Position numbers and translations under genes: made by a program. Below the pieces are notes generated by a model. The model saw only the letters and a list, made by a program, of their open reading frames with translations, did no database searches and was not told the DNA's origin. Below, piece by piece: positions 1 through 7,404 of a stretch of 32,087 nucleotides of DNA. Source of the stretch: Mycobacteriaceae bacterium (lineage in GTDB: Bacteria; Actinomycetota; Actinomycetes; Mycobacteriales; Mycobacteriaceae). The stretch's first letter is position 1. The number at the start of each line of letters is the position of its first letter. The stretch covers positions 1 through 32,087 of the forward strand of contig JAPOKC010000031.1 in assembly GCA_029977845.1 (NCBI GenBank). The letters run 5' to 3'.

Positions 1-87
1 CAGCGCCGCCTGCGAGGTCCCCGACCCCACAAACAACCCCGCCACGGCAAGCAGAACCGCGACCAGCACGCGACCGAAGATCTTCAT
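1..87 (-). CDS. N-terminus of a secreted protein (partial)
   Basis: Only the first 29 codons lie in the window; the gene runs off the left edge. The visible peptide has a basic start (MKIFGR), a hydrophobic core of about 14 residues (VLVAVLLAVAGLFV) and a small-residue end (GTSQAA), which is a textbook Sec signal peptide. I chose the ATG at 87 because an AAGGGG Shine-Dalgarno-like run lies a few bases upstream. It has the same orientation as the next secreted-protein gene, about 95 bases away. Nothing of the mature protein is visible, so no function can be given. Confidence 0.6.
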   Translation of the reverse strand, partial: MKIFGRVLVAVLLAVAGLFVGSGTSQAAL

Positions 88-129
88 GGGTGGCCCCTTA
101 CCGAGAGTTACGCATGACAGCTTGCTCAT

Positions 130-155
130 CGGTAACACAAATCACAGCGTTACCG
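130..155. repeat. Inverted repeat CGGTAAC-N12-GTTACCG
   Basis: A perfect 7-base inverted repeat (130-136 and 149-155) with a 12-base spacer lies between two minus-strand secreted-protein genes. Another GTTAC lies at about 107-111. There is no T-run, so it is not a classic terminator. On the minus strand the spacer half reads TGTGATTTGTGTTACC, which resembles a degenerate CRP site (TGTGA-N6-TCACA with a poor second half). It could be an operator for the downstream gene at 87 or a weak terminator of the gene ending at 182. Confidence 0.4.
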
Positions 156-181
156 GGCCGGAAAGCCGATATTCGGGCCCG

Positions 182-718
182 TCAGGCCGGGAACGCCGAC
201 ACCGGCATCACCACGTTGCCGCGGCAGGCCCCCTCGGCGATATCGGTGTGCCAGGTGCCGCGTAGCGAGCCGTCGGCCTGCGGGGAGTAGGTGGTGAACG
301 AGGTGGCGCGGGCCCACTGCTTCTGGGTTCCGGGCCCCAGGTAACAGTCCCAGAGCCAGTCATACGTCGTCGCCCAGGCGTTGCCGTTCCAGGTGTAGCG
401 GGTCGGCTGCGGGATCGTCGGATTGCCGGGGGCGGGACCCTCGACGACGGTGGCGACGCACCGGTCGAAGGAGCAGGCCGTCGCGAGGGTGAACACCGCT
501 CCGAAATCGCCCTCCGGCTGGCGGCTCGCCGGGCTGGTGCCGGCCTTCTGGGAGGCGTAGGTGGTCATCTGATAGCGCCCGTTCCAGGGCTGCGGAGCGG
601 CATGGGCCACCGCGGGCTGCACGATCATGCCGCCGGCCAGCATGGCCGCAGCAACCGCGGCGGCGCCCTGACCAGTCATAACAACGAGAGTACCGGCCGC
701 AAACCTCATCCGGCGCAT
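182..718 (-). CDS. Secreted protein with four cysteines, family not recognised
   Basis: The protein is 178 aa from the ATG at 718 (a second ATG is at 709). It begins with a basic stretch (MRRMR), then a long Ala/Gly-rich hydrophobic segment to about residue 38, then an AHAAP signal-peptidase-like site, so it is probably exported. The mature part is about 137 aa, rich in Trp, Tyr, Thr and Pro, with four cysteines (in TACSF, DRCVA, WDCYL and GACRG) that could form two disulphides outside the cytoplasm. The same general look, PWNGRY near the mature N-terminus and W-rich repeats, occurs in small mycobacterial secreted proteins of unknown role. The frame stays open further upstream, but that Arg/Pro-rich extension would overlap fadD36 and is not believable. 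It is transcribed divergently from fadD36, with 41 bases between starts. Confidence 0.7.
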   Translation of the reverse strand: MRRMRFAAGTLVVMTGQGAAAVAAAMLAGGMIVQPAVAHAAPQPWNGRYQMTTYASQKAGTSPASRQPEGDFGAVFTLATACSFDRCVATVVEGPAPGNPTIPQPTRYTWNGNAWATTYDWLWDCYLGPGTQKQWARATSFTTYSPQADGSLRGTWHTDIAEGACRGNVVMPVSAFPA

Positions 719-747
719 CTGTAACACGACGCGCCGTGGCACCGCGG

Positions 748-753
748 TAGCCT
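748..753 (+). promoter_or_regulatory. -10 box TAGCCT of fadD36 (leaderless)
   Basis: TAGCCT fits the mycobacterial -10 consensus TANNNT and is followed by 6 bases and then the GTG at 760. This places the predicted transcription start on the start codon. No Shine-Dalgarno sequence is present. Confidence 0.55.
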
Positions 754-759
754 CGCGGG

Positions 760-2160
760 GTGCTGCTGGCCTCGCTGAACCCGGCCGCCGTGGCCGCCGG
801 CGCAGACCTGTCCGACGCGGTCCGCATCGACGGGATGACGCTGTCCCGCAGCGATCTGGTCGGCGCCGGAACCTCGGTGGCCGAACGGGTCGGCGGGGCC
901 CACCGGGTGGCCGTACTGGCCACCCCGACACCCGCGACGGTGCTGGCGGTCACCGGCGCTCTGATCGCCGGGGTGCCGTTCGTGCCGGTGCCCGCCGACG
1001 CCGGTGTCGCCGAACGCAGCCACATCCTGACCGATTCCGGCGTCCAGGCCTGGCTGGGGGAGCGGCCGGAGGATCCGGCGGGCCTGCCCCATGTGCCGGT
1101 GCGCCTGCACGCCCGGTCCTGGCACCGCTATCCCGAACCCCCTCCGGACGACACCGCGATGGTGATCTACACCTCCGGCACCACCGGCCCACCCAAGGGT
1201 GCGGTGATCAGCCGTGCGGCGGTGGCCGCCGATATCGATGCGTTGGCCGCCGCCTGGCAGTGGACCGCCGAGGACACCCTGGTGCACGGACTGCCGCTGT
1301 TCCATGTGCACGGACTGGTGCTCGGACTGCTCGGCTCGCTGCGGGTGGGCAATCGGTTCGTGCACACCGGGCGGCCCACCCCGCAGGCTTATGCCGAGGC
1401 GGCCGGGACGCTCTACTTCGGAGTTCCGACCGTGTGGTCGAGGGTGGCCGCCGATGTCGACTCTGCCGGCGCGCTGGCATCGGCCCGGCTGCTGGTCTCC
1501 GGCAGTGCGGCCCTGCCGGTGCCGGTGTTCGACGCACTGCGGGCGCTCACCGGGCTCGCGCCGGTCGAGCGTTACGGCTGCACCGAGACCCTGATCACGG
1601 TCAGCACCCGCGCCGACGGCGAACGGCGGCCCGGCTGGGTCGGTCTGCCCCTGCAGGGCATGACGACCAGGCTGGTGGCCGATGACGGCTCGGTGGTCGC
1701 TCACGACGGAGAAACCATTGGCGGACTGCAGGTTCGGACGCCGACGATCTTCGACGGGTATCTCAACCGCGCTGACGCCACCGCGGCATCCTTCGACGCC
1801 GACGGCTGGTACCGCACCGGCGACGTCGCGGTCATCGACGAAGCGGGGATGCACCGCATCGTCGGGCGTGAGTCGGTGGATCTGATCAAGTCGGGTGGTT
1901 ACCGTATCGGGGCCGGTGAGATCGAGACCGCGCTGCTGGGCCATCCCGGCGTCGACGAGGTGGCGGTCGTCGGCCTGCCGGATGCGGACCTCGGCCAGCG
2001 CATCGTCGCATTCGTCGTCGGTGATGCCGCCCCCGATGAGCTCAGTGACTTTGTCGCCCAACAGCTTTCGGTGCACAAGAGGCCCCGCGAGGTCAGGGTG
2101 GTCGAATCGTTGCCTCGTAATGCGATGGGCAAGGTGATGAAGAAGGAGCTCATGTCGTGA
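760..2160 (+). CDS. fadD36: Acyl-CoA synthetase FadD36
   Basis: This is a 466-aa ANL-superfamily adenylating enzyme, which activates a carboxylic acid with ATP and joins it to CoA. The P-loop motif YTSGTTGPPKG lies near residues 136-146. The hinge region with GWYRTGD is near 349-355, followed by SGGYRIGAGEIE. The C-terminal catalytic lysine is in PRNAMGKV, Lys458. It is shorter than most long-chain FadDs (500-600 aa), which fits FadD36 and malonyl/short-chain-type ligases. The GTG start at 760 is preceded by a well-placed -10 and no Shine-Dalgarno, so it is probably leaderless. Its stop overlaps the start of the VOC gene downstream, so the two are one transcript. The family is certain; the substrate is not visible. 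Confidence 0.88.
   Translation: MLLASLNPAAVAAGADLSDAVRIDGMTLSRSDLVGAGTSVAERVGGAHRVAVLATPTPATVLAVTGALIAGVPFVPVPADAGVAERSHILTDSGVQAWLGERPEDPAGLPHVPVRLHARSWHRYPEPPPDDTAMVIYTSGTTGPPKGAVISRAAVAADIDALAAAWQWTAEDTLVHGLPLFHVHGLVLGLLGSLRVGNRFVHTGRPTPQAYAEAAGTLYFGVPTVWSRVAADVDSAGALASARLLVSGSAALPVPVFDALRALTGLAPVERYGCTETLITVSTRADGERRPGWVGLPLQGMTTRLVADDGSVVAHDGETIGGLQVRTPTIFDGYLNRADATAASFDADGWYRTGDVAVIDEAGMHRIVGRESVDLIKSGGYRIGAGEIETALLGHPGVDEVAVVGLPDADLGQRIVAFVVGDAAPDELSDFVAQQLSVHKRPREVRVVESLPRNAMGKVMKKELMS
2143..2148 (+). promoter_or_regulatory. Shine-Dalgarno inside the fadD36 end
   Basis: AAGGAG lies in the last codons of fadD36, 8 bases before the GTG at 2157. It decides that start and points to translational coupling of the VOC-fold gene to fadD36. 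Confidence 0.6.
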
Positions 2161-2507
2161 GCCTGCGTTTCGCTGAGATCTGCCTCGACGCCAACGACAC
2201 CTCAGCACTGTCACACTGGTGGTCGCAGGCGCTGGGATGGCCGGTGGAGGCGGCGCAGGACGACGGCGAATGGCTGCTTCGGGCACCCGCGGGCCAGGGG
2301 CCCGACTGGCTGTTCCTACCGGTGCCGGAGCCCAAGAGCGTCAAGAACAGGATTCACCTCGACTTCACCCCCGACGATCAGCAGACGGAGGTCCGGCGAC
2401 TACTGGAGATGGGAGCCCGGCACGTCGACATCGGGCAGGGTGAGCAGACCTGGGTGGTGCTGGCCGACCCGGAGGGCAACGAATTCTGCGTGCTGGCTGC
2501 GCAGTGA
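2157..2507 (+). CDS. VOC-fold glyoxalase-like protein
   Basis: The protein is 116 aa with the vicinal-oxygen-chelate pattern: RFAEICLDANDTSALSHWWSQALGW at the start, RIHLDFTPDD in the middle, and a closing VVLADPEGNEFCVL strand. This pattern matches the Glyoxalase_6-type small VOC proteins. Candidate metal ligands are the His in IHLDF and the Glu in GNEFCV. The gene starts inside the fadD36 stop (GTGA overlap) with a strong Shine-Dalgarno, so the two proteins are made together. Family members range from lyases and isomerases to binding proteins. A role handling the FadD36 substrate or product is only inferred from coupling. Confidence 0.8.
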   Translation: MSLRFAEICLDANDTSALSHWWSQALGWPVEAAQDDGEWLLRAPAGQGPDWLFLPVPEPKSVKNRIHLDFTPDDQQTEVRRLLEMGARHVDIGQGEQTWVVLADPEGNEFCVLAAQ

Positions 2508-3449
2508 TCAGTTGGCGTGCAAGGCCTCGTTGAGTGTGATGCCCTTGCCGCCGCGGGTCACCACCTCGACCGCTCCGGTCACCGAATTGCGGCGGAACAG
2601 AAGGCTGTTCGCGCCGGAGAGTTCGCGGGCCTTCACCGCGGCGCCGTCGGCCATGGTGACCTTGGTGCCGGCCGTGACGTACAGCCCGGCCTCGATCACG
2701 CAGTCGTCGCCGAGCGAGATGCCCAGCCCGGAGTTCGCGCCCAGCAGGCAGCGCTTGCCCACCGAGATCACCTCGGTGCCGCCGCCGGACAACGTGCCCA
2801 TGATCGAGGCGCCACCGCCGACGTCGGAGCCGTCCCCGACCACCACGCCCGCCGAGATGCGGCCCTCGACCATCGAGGCGCCCAGCGTGCCGGCGTTGAA
2901 GTTGACGAACCCTTCGTGCATGACGGTGGTGCCGGGCGCCAGGTGCGCACCGAGGCGGACCCGGTCGGCGTCGGCGATGCGGACACCGGTGGGCACCACG
3001 TAGTCGACCATCCGGGGGAACTTGTCCACCCCGTAGACGGTCACCGGGCCGCGGCGGCGCAGCCGCAGCCGCACGTGCTCGAAACCCTCGATGGGGCACG
3101 GGCCGAAGTTGGTCCACACCACATTGGTCAGTGCGCCGAACACCCCGTCGAGGCTGCAGCCGTGCGGTTCGACCAGCCGGTGTGAGATCAGATGCAGTCG
3201 CAGGTAGGCGTCGTAGGCGTCGGCGGGCTTGTCCGCGAGCACCGTCACGGTGCGGATCGGCACGACCTCCACCCCACGGTCAGGGTCGGGCCCGGCCAGC
3301 GCCGCCAGGTCATCGGGCACGTCGTCCGCGGCGATCCGGGTGGTGCCCGACGGGCTGTAGGCGCCCAGTTCCGGCTCCGGGAACCAGGCGTCGAGAACGG
3401 TGCCGTCGCCGGCGATGGTGGCCAATCCGGTGCCTGCAGCAGAAGTCAC
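2508..3449 (-). CDS. dapD: Tetrahydrodipicolinate N-succinyltransferase DapD
   Basis: DapD transfers succinyl from succinyl-CoA to tetrahydrodipicolinate in the succinylase branch of diaminopimelate and lysine synthesis in the cytoplasm. The 313-aa length and sequence match the actinobacterial long form of DapD. The C-terminal half is a left-handed beta-helix built of hexapeptide repeats, with landmarks such as [32 protein letters not shown] and [15 protein letters not shown]. The start is GTG at 3449; a TACCGT -10 lies 8 bases upstream with no Shine-Dalgarno. It is divergent from dapE, the enzyme two steps later in the same pathway, with only 29 bases between starts, which suggests a shared control point. 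It converges on the VOC gene at 2507 with no gap. Confidence 0.95.
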   Translation of the reverse strand: MTSAAGTGLATIAGDGTVLDAWFPEPELGAYSPSGTTRIAADDVPDDLAALAGPDPDRGVEVVPIRTVTVLADKPADAYDAYLRLHLISHRLVEPHGCSLDGVFGALTNVVWTNFGPCPIEGFEHVRLRLRRRGPVTVYGVDKFPRMVDYVVPTGVRIADADRVRLGAHLAPGTTVMHEGFVNFNAGTLGASMVEGRISAGVVVGDGSDVGGGASIMGTLSGGGTEVISVGKRCLLGANSGLGISLGDDCVIEAGLYVTAGTKVTMADGAAVKARELSGANSLLFRRNSVTGAVEVVTRGGKGITLNEALHAN

Positions 3450-3457
3450 GGGCTCAT

Positions 3458-3463
3458 ACGGTA
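3458..3463 (-). promoter_or_regulatory. -10 box TACCGT of dapD
   Basis: On the minus strand TACCGT is followed by 8 bases and the GTG of dapD at 3449. It lies only 1 base from the dapE -10 on the other strand, so the two promoters are back to back and probably exclude each other. Confidence 0.45.
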
Positions 3464-3464
3464 C

Positions 3465-3470
3465 TAGCCT
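3465..3470 (+). promoter_or_regulatory. -10 box TAGCCT of dapE
   Basis: TAGCCT fits TANNNT and ends 8 bases before the dapE GTG at 3479. No Shine-Dalgarno is present, so translation is probably leaderless or nearly so. Confidence 0.45.
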
Positions 3471-3478
3471 GGTGAGTT

Positions 3479-4552
3479 GTGTTGGATCTCCGCGCGGACC
3501 CGATCGACCTGACCGCAGCCCTCATCGACATCCCCAGTGTGTCGCGCGAGGAGGGGCCGATCGCCGATGAGGTCGAGGCGGCACTGCGCGCGCAGACCTC
3601 CTTCGAGGTGGTGCGCAACGGCGACGCGGTGCTGGCCCGCACCGATCTCGGCCGCCCCACCCGGGTGATCCTGGCCGGGCATCTCGACACCGTGCCGACC
3701 GCCGAGAACGTTCCGTCGTCCCGCGACGCCGACCACATCTATGGCTGCGGCGCCTCGGACATGAAGTCCGGCGACGCGGTGTTCCTGCACCTGGCCGCGA
3801 CGGTGGCCGACCCGGTGCACGACATCACGCTGATCCTCTACGACTGCGAGGAGATCGAGGCGTCGGCCAACGGGCTGGGCCGTATCGAACACGAACTTCC
3901 GGACTGGTTGCGCGGTGACGTCGCCGTCCTGGGCGAGCCGTCGGGCGGCTATATCGAAGCCGGCTGTCAGGGCACTCTGCGCGCGGTCATCTCGGCGAGC
4001 GGAACTCGGGCCCATTCGGCGCGATCGTGGCTGGGGGACAACGCGATTCACAAACTCGGCGAGGTTCTCGACCGGCTGTCCGGCTATCAGGGCCGAGTGG
4101 TCGAAATCGATGGCTGCACCTACCGCGAGGGCCTTTCCGCGGTCCGCATCGACGGCGGGGTGGCAGGCAACGTGATCCCCGATGCGGCCTCGGTCACGGT
4201 GAACTTCCGTTTCGCCCCCGACCGGTCACCGCAGGCCGCCCTGGCGCATGTGCGCGAGGTGTTCACCGGACTGTCGGTGGAACTGGAGCAGACCGATGTG
4301 GCCGCGGGTGCGCTGCCCGGGCTGCACCATCCGGCCGCCGCTGCCCTGGTGGCCGCCGCCGACGGGCTGGTGCGGGCCAAGTACGGCTGGACCGACGTCG
4401 CGCGGTTCGCCGCGCTGGGCGTTCCCGCCGTCAACTTCGGACCGGGGGATCCCAATCTGGCCCACCGCCGCGATGAGCGGGTGGCCGTCGCACAGATCAG
4501 CGCGGTGGCCCAGACGCTTCGTGACTACCTGACCGCGCCGCTGAGCGCCTGA
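3479..4552 (+). CDS. dapE: Succinyl-diaminopimelate desuccinylase DapE
   Basis: DapE is a zinc amidohydrolase of the M20 family that removes succinate from N-succinyl-LL-diaminopimelate, giving the precursor of meso-DAP for peptidoglycan and lysine. The protein is 357 aa. Metal-site motifs are visible: AGHLDTVP with His68 and Asp70, GASDMKSG with Asp94, the YDCEE pair (Glu124 as likely base, Glu125 as ligand), LGEP with Glu153, and a C-terminal His in NLAHRRDE. The dimerisation lid is between about 160 and 270. The start is GTG at 3479, giving [20 protein letters not shown], which matches mycobacterial DapE as I remember it. The 3' end overlaps the convergent ATPase gene by 28 bases. Confidence 0.94.
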   Translation: MLDLRADPIDLTAALIDIPSVSREEGPIADEVEAALRAQTSFEVVRNGDAVLARTDLGRPTRVILAGHLDTVPTAENVPSSRDADHIYGCGASDMKSGDAVFLHLAATVADPVHDITLILYDCEEIEASANGLGRIEHELPDWLRGDVAVLGEPSGGYIEAGCQGTLRAVISASGTRAHSARSWLGDNAIHKLGEVLDRLSGYQGRVVEIDGCTYREGLSAVRIDGGVAGNVIPDAASVTVNFRFAPDRSPQAALAHVREVFTGLSVELEQTDVAAGALPGLHHPAAAALVAAADGLVRAKYGWTDVARFAALGVPAVNFGPGDPNLAHRRDERVAVAQISAVAQTLRDYLTAPLSA

Positions 4553-6777
4553 GCCTGTTCGTCCGCATCGCGGGCCGCGCCGCCGAAACCGGCGGCGCCC
4601 AGCCGGCCGGCGACTTCGAGCAGTCCGGCGGCGTCGGCGGAGGTCAGCGCCCTGGCGTGGGCCAGCGCCAGCTGAGTGCCGATGCAGGCCCCCAGTTCGG
4701 GCTGTTCACCGGCGAGCTTGGCGATGGCGTCACCGGCCCGGCGGTCACCGAGTCGAACCGCCTCGTGCCACGTGCGCACCGCGATGGCGTACTGGCCGCC
4801 GCGCTGGGCCATCCGGGCGGCGTCGCGTGCCGAGGTCACAGCGGCAGGGCGGTCGCCGATGGTGAGCAGCCGCCAGGCGCGTGCCACGCCCAGTTCGGGG
4901 GCGAACAATGCGGACTTGGTGCCGTGCCGAGCCTGCGCGCGGGCCAGCGCCTTGGCGGATTCGGCGATCTCGCCCTGGTGCGCCAGCGCGGTGGTGAGCA
5001 GGGTCAGCGCCAGCGGGCCCCAGGAGTAGCCGGTGCGTTCCAGTGCGGCCGAAGCGGGCTGCAGCAATTCGGCCGCGGCTTCGTAGTCGCCGAGGGTCAG
5101 CAGCACGTTGGCCAGCAGCACCTCGCCGATTGCCCGCCCGGGCTGTGCCAACTCGGCGAAGTCGGTGAAGCCGCGTGCGGTCTCCAGCGCCGCCTCGGTC
5201 TGTCCGGTCATCAGTTGTTCGGTGGTCTTGGCCAGCCCGACGGTGAAGCGCAGCAGGCCCGGATACTCCGATCCCAGCGCCCGGTTCACCAGTGGCCCAA
5301 CGTCATTGAACCGTCCCATCCGTGCCGAGGAGAGCGCGGCCGCGCTGGCCGCCCACGCCACCGCCATATCCGGCGCATCCGGCTGAGCGAGCACTTCGTC
5401 GGCGACCTCGATGGCGCGCCGGACATTGCCGGCGTTCATCGCGAAGGTTCCCGACAGCGCGTCCAGGGTGCTGCGCGATCCCGCGGTGCCGACCCGCCCG
5501 CGCACGTTCTGCAGGAAGGTCACCGCACGTTCGGGTTCGGAGAGCATCCAGAACTGATTGGCGGCGCGCGGCAGCGCCCAGGCCATCAGCTGGTCCTCGG
5601 TCAGATCGGCCGGATCGACGGCCGCCAGGGTGGCGTCGGCCTCGCGGCCCCGGCCCTGCCAGGCCAGCGCATTGCTCAGGATCAGCCGCGCATCGAAGCG
5701 CTCGCCGCGTTGCAGTGCGCCGCCGGCCAGCCGTTCGGCCAGGCCGAGATCGCCGAGTTGCAGGGCCTCCTGCGCACCGGCCACCACGGCGTCCGCATCG
5801 AAGGGACCCTCGCTGTAGAGCGCCATCAGATTGCGGCTGAGCCGGTCGGCGGGGGTCTTGCTGGGACGCGTCGCCAACTGTGCGCCCACCGCGGCCCGCA
5901 GGCGCTGCACCTCGGCCTTGTCCAGGACGGGGGCCAGCCGTTCCAGGAACAGCGGATGTCCGCTGTAGACCGATGAATCGCGGACCTGTGCGGCACCCGC
6001 GGCGATCGCCTCGTCGACCGCCGCGGAACCGGTGAGCGCTTCGAGGTCGTCACGGGACAGTGGCTCGAACACGCACAGATGTGCCAGCACGTTGCGGACC
6101 GGGCGGGAGAGTTCGCCCAGGTAGCGATCGACCGCACCGGCCAGGGTCTCGTCGCTGGATCCCATCGTCATCAACAGCCGCAGATGTAGCGGGTAGCCGG
6201 CGCTGCGCCGGTAGAGCGCCGCCGCTTCGGCACCGCCGGCCGCGTCGACGAGGGCAGCGGTCTCCTGCCCGTCGAGCGGGTCGAGGTCGAAGCGGTTCAA
6301 CAGCCCGTCGTTCCACAACGCCGCCACCACCTGCGGGGCCTGAAGCACTGAGCGCACCGTCACGATCAGCGGGCTGGCATGCTCCTGGGCCAGGTGATAG
6401 ACCACGGTGGCCGAGAGCGGGTCGAGAAGCCGGGCGTTGTCGACGATGATGGGGGCCGAACCGGCCTGGGCCAGAACCGAATCCGTCGCGGAACGGATCA
6501 TCGCGGCCGGCTTGCCGACATCGTGGACCTCGATCAGCGGACCGAAGGCACCGAACGGAACCGAGTTCTGGCTCAGCGTTCCGATCACCCACAGCGGATT
6601 ACCGAGACCCAGCCGGTCGGCCGCGGCCGCGGCCAGTGTGCTCTTGCCGACACCCTCATTGCCGATCAGCGCCACTCCGTTGGCCGAACCGGCCTCGGGT
6701 GTGCGGGTGAGCATCTCCATCACGGTCTCGAGGGCGCGGCGCGGCACGATCGGCCACTGCGACCACTGAATCGGCAT
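4525..6777 (-). CDS. MalT/LAL-like STAND ATPase without HTH (Rv1204c-like)
   Basis: The protein is 750 aa from the ATG at 6777. The N-terminal nucleotide-binding domain has Walker [10 protein letters not shown] (residues 39-47), a FGAFGPL segment typical of LuxR-type large ATPases, and Walker B-like [10 protein letters not shown] (110-119). The remainder, about 330-750, is Ala/Leu-rich alpha-helical with TPR-like pairs, such as [20 protein letters not shown]. The architecture is that of STAND regulators such as MalT, but the chain ends right after the helical repeats ([14 protein letters not shown]). There is no LuxR HTH, and the neighbouring DNA is the end of dapE. It is probably cytoplasmic. 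Its ligand or partner is unknown. The frame extends upstream of 6777, but that would run through the LOG gene. A TAGAGT -10 lies 7 bases before the ATG. Confidence 0.82.
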   Translation of the reverse strand: MPIQWSQWPIVPRRALETVMEMLTRTPEAGSANGVALIGNEGVGKSTLAAAAADRLGLGNPLWVIGTLSQNSVPFGAFGPLIEVHDVGKPAAMIRSATDSVLAQAGSAPIIVDNARLLDPLSATVVYHLAQEHASPLIVTVRSVLQAPQVVAALWNDGLLNRFDLDPLDGQETAALVDAAGGAEAAALYRRSAGYPLHLRLLMTMGSSDETLAGAVDRYLGELSRPVRNVLAHLCVFEPLSRDDLEALTGSAAVDEAIAAGAAQVRDSSVYSGHPLFLERLAPVLDKAEVQRLRAAVGAQLATRPSKTPADRLSRNLMALYSEGPFDADAVVAGAQEALQLGDLGLAERLAGGALQRGERFDARLILSNALAWQGRGREADATLAAVDPADLTEDQLMAWALPRAANQFWMLSEPERAVTFLQNVRGRVGTAGSRSTLDALSGTFAMNAGNVRRAIEVADEVLAQPDAPDMAVAWAASAAALSSARMGRFNDVGPLVNRALGSEYPGLLRFTVGLAKTTEQLMTGQTEAALETARGFTDFAELAQPGRAIGEVLLANVLLTLGDYEAAAELLQPASAALERTGYSWGPLALTLLTTALAHQGEIAESAKALARAQARHGTKSALFAPELGVARAWRLLTIGDRPAAVTSARDAARMAQRGGQYAIAVRTWHEAVRLGDRRAGDAIAKLAGEQPELGACIGTQLALAHARALTSADAAGLLEVAGRLGAAGFGGAARDADEQAQALSGAVR

Positions 6778-6784
6778 AGCAGGG

Positions 6785-6790
6785 ACTCTA
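6785..6790 (-). promoter_or_regulatory. -10 box TAGAGT of the STAND ATPase
   Basis: On the minus strand TAGAGT plus 7 bases leads directly to the ATG at 6777. This is the spacing of a leaderless transcript and supports the chosen start over the longer open frame. Confidence 0.55.
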
Positions 6791-6813
6791 TTTGGCGTGC
6801 GGATGCTCTGGAC

Positions 6814-6819
6814 TAGGTT
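6814..6819 (+). promoter_or_regulatory. -10 box TAGGTT of the LOG operon
   Basis: TAGGTT plus 6 bases leads to the GTG at 6826. It would drive the tight seven-gene run that ends at 12878. The same hexamer precedes glgM, glgC and the DUF4190 gene. Confidence 0.55.
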
Positions 6820-6825
6820 TCGGGT

Positions 6826-7404
6826 GTGCGACAGCAACCGGAGTCCCGTGGGCAGTGGGCGGTCTGCGTGTACTGCGCCTCCGGGCCGCGGCACCCCGAA
6901 CTGCTCGAACTCGCCCGAGCCCTCGGTGAGGCCGTCGCGGCGCGCGGCTGGACCCTGGTCTCCGGCGGCGGCAACGTGTCGGCGATGGGAGCGCTGGCCA
7001 CCGGCGCCCGCGATGCCGGGGGGCATACGGTGGGCGTGATCCCCAAGGCCCTGCTGTATCGCGAGGTGGCCGATATCGAGGCCGACGAACTGGTGGTGAC
7101 CGACACCATGCGCGAACGCAAACAGGTGATGGAGGACCGCAGCGACGCCTTCATCACGCTGCCGGGTGGGATCGGCACCCTTGAGGAGCTTTTCGAGACC
7201 TGGACGGCCGGGTATCTGGGCATGCACGACAAGCCGGTCGTGCTGCTCGACCCGGACGGTCACTATGACGGACTTCGCACCTGGCTGGACACCCTCGTGC
7301 CCGCCGGTTACGTCACCGCTTCGGCACTGGAGCGGCTGCAGGTGGTCACCGATATCGAGGCCGCACTTGACCTGTGCGCCAAGGAATCTCGTCATGAGCA
7401 CTGA
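6826..7404 (+). CDS. LOG-family phosphoribohydrolase
   Basis: The 192-aa protein carries the LOG (lonely guy) signatures: the GGGN loop at 47-50, MRERK at 95-99 and PGGIGTLEE at 113-121. LOG enzymes cleave cytokinin riboside 5'-monophosphates or AMP-like nucleotides to base plus ribose-5-phosphate. The M. tuberculosis orthologue Rv1205 is known as a proteasome substrate whose accumulation makes cells sensitive to nitric oxide through cytokinin-derived aldehydes. The Rossmann-like fold has the usual short length. The GTG start has a leaderless-type promoter and no Shine-Dalgarno. The 3' end overlaps fadD6 by 11 bases, so it heads the operon. Family assignment is firm; cytokinin use in this species is inferred. 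Confidence 0.9.
   Translation: MRQQPESRGQWAVCVYCASGPRHPELLELARALGEAVAARGWTLVSGGGNVSAMGALATGARDAGGHTVGVIPKALLYREVADIEADELVVTDTMRERKQVMEDRSDAFITLPGGIGTLEELFETWTAGYLGMHDKPVVLLDPDGHYDGLRTWLDTLVPAGYVTASALERLQVVTDIEAALDLCAKESRHEH

Noticed and set aside
706..2286. A long open frame on the minus strand opposite fadD36 (over 500 codons)
   Set aside because: Its translation is Arg/Gly/His-rich with no domain and mirrors the GC-rich third positions of fadD36. Similar shadows lie opposite gpgS, glgC and htrA.
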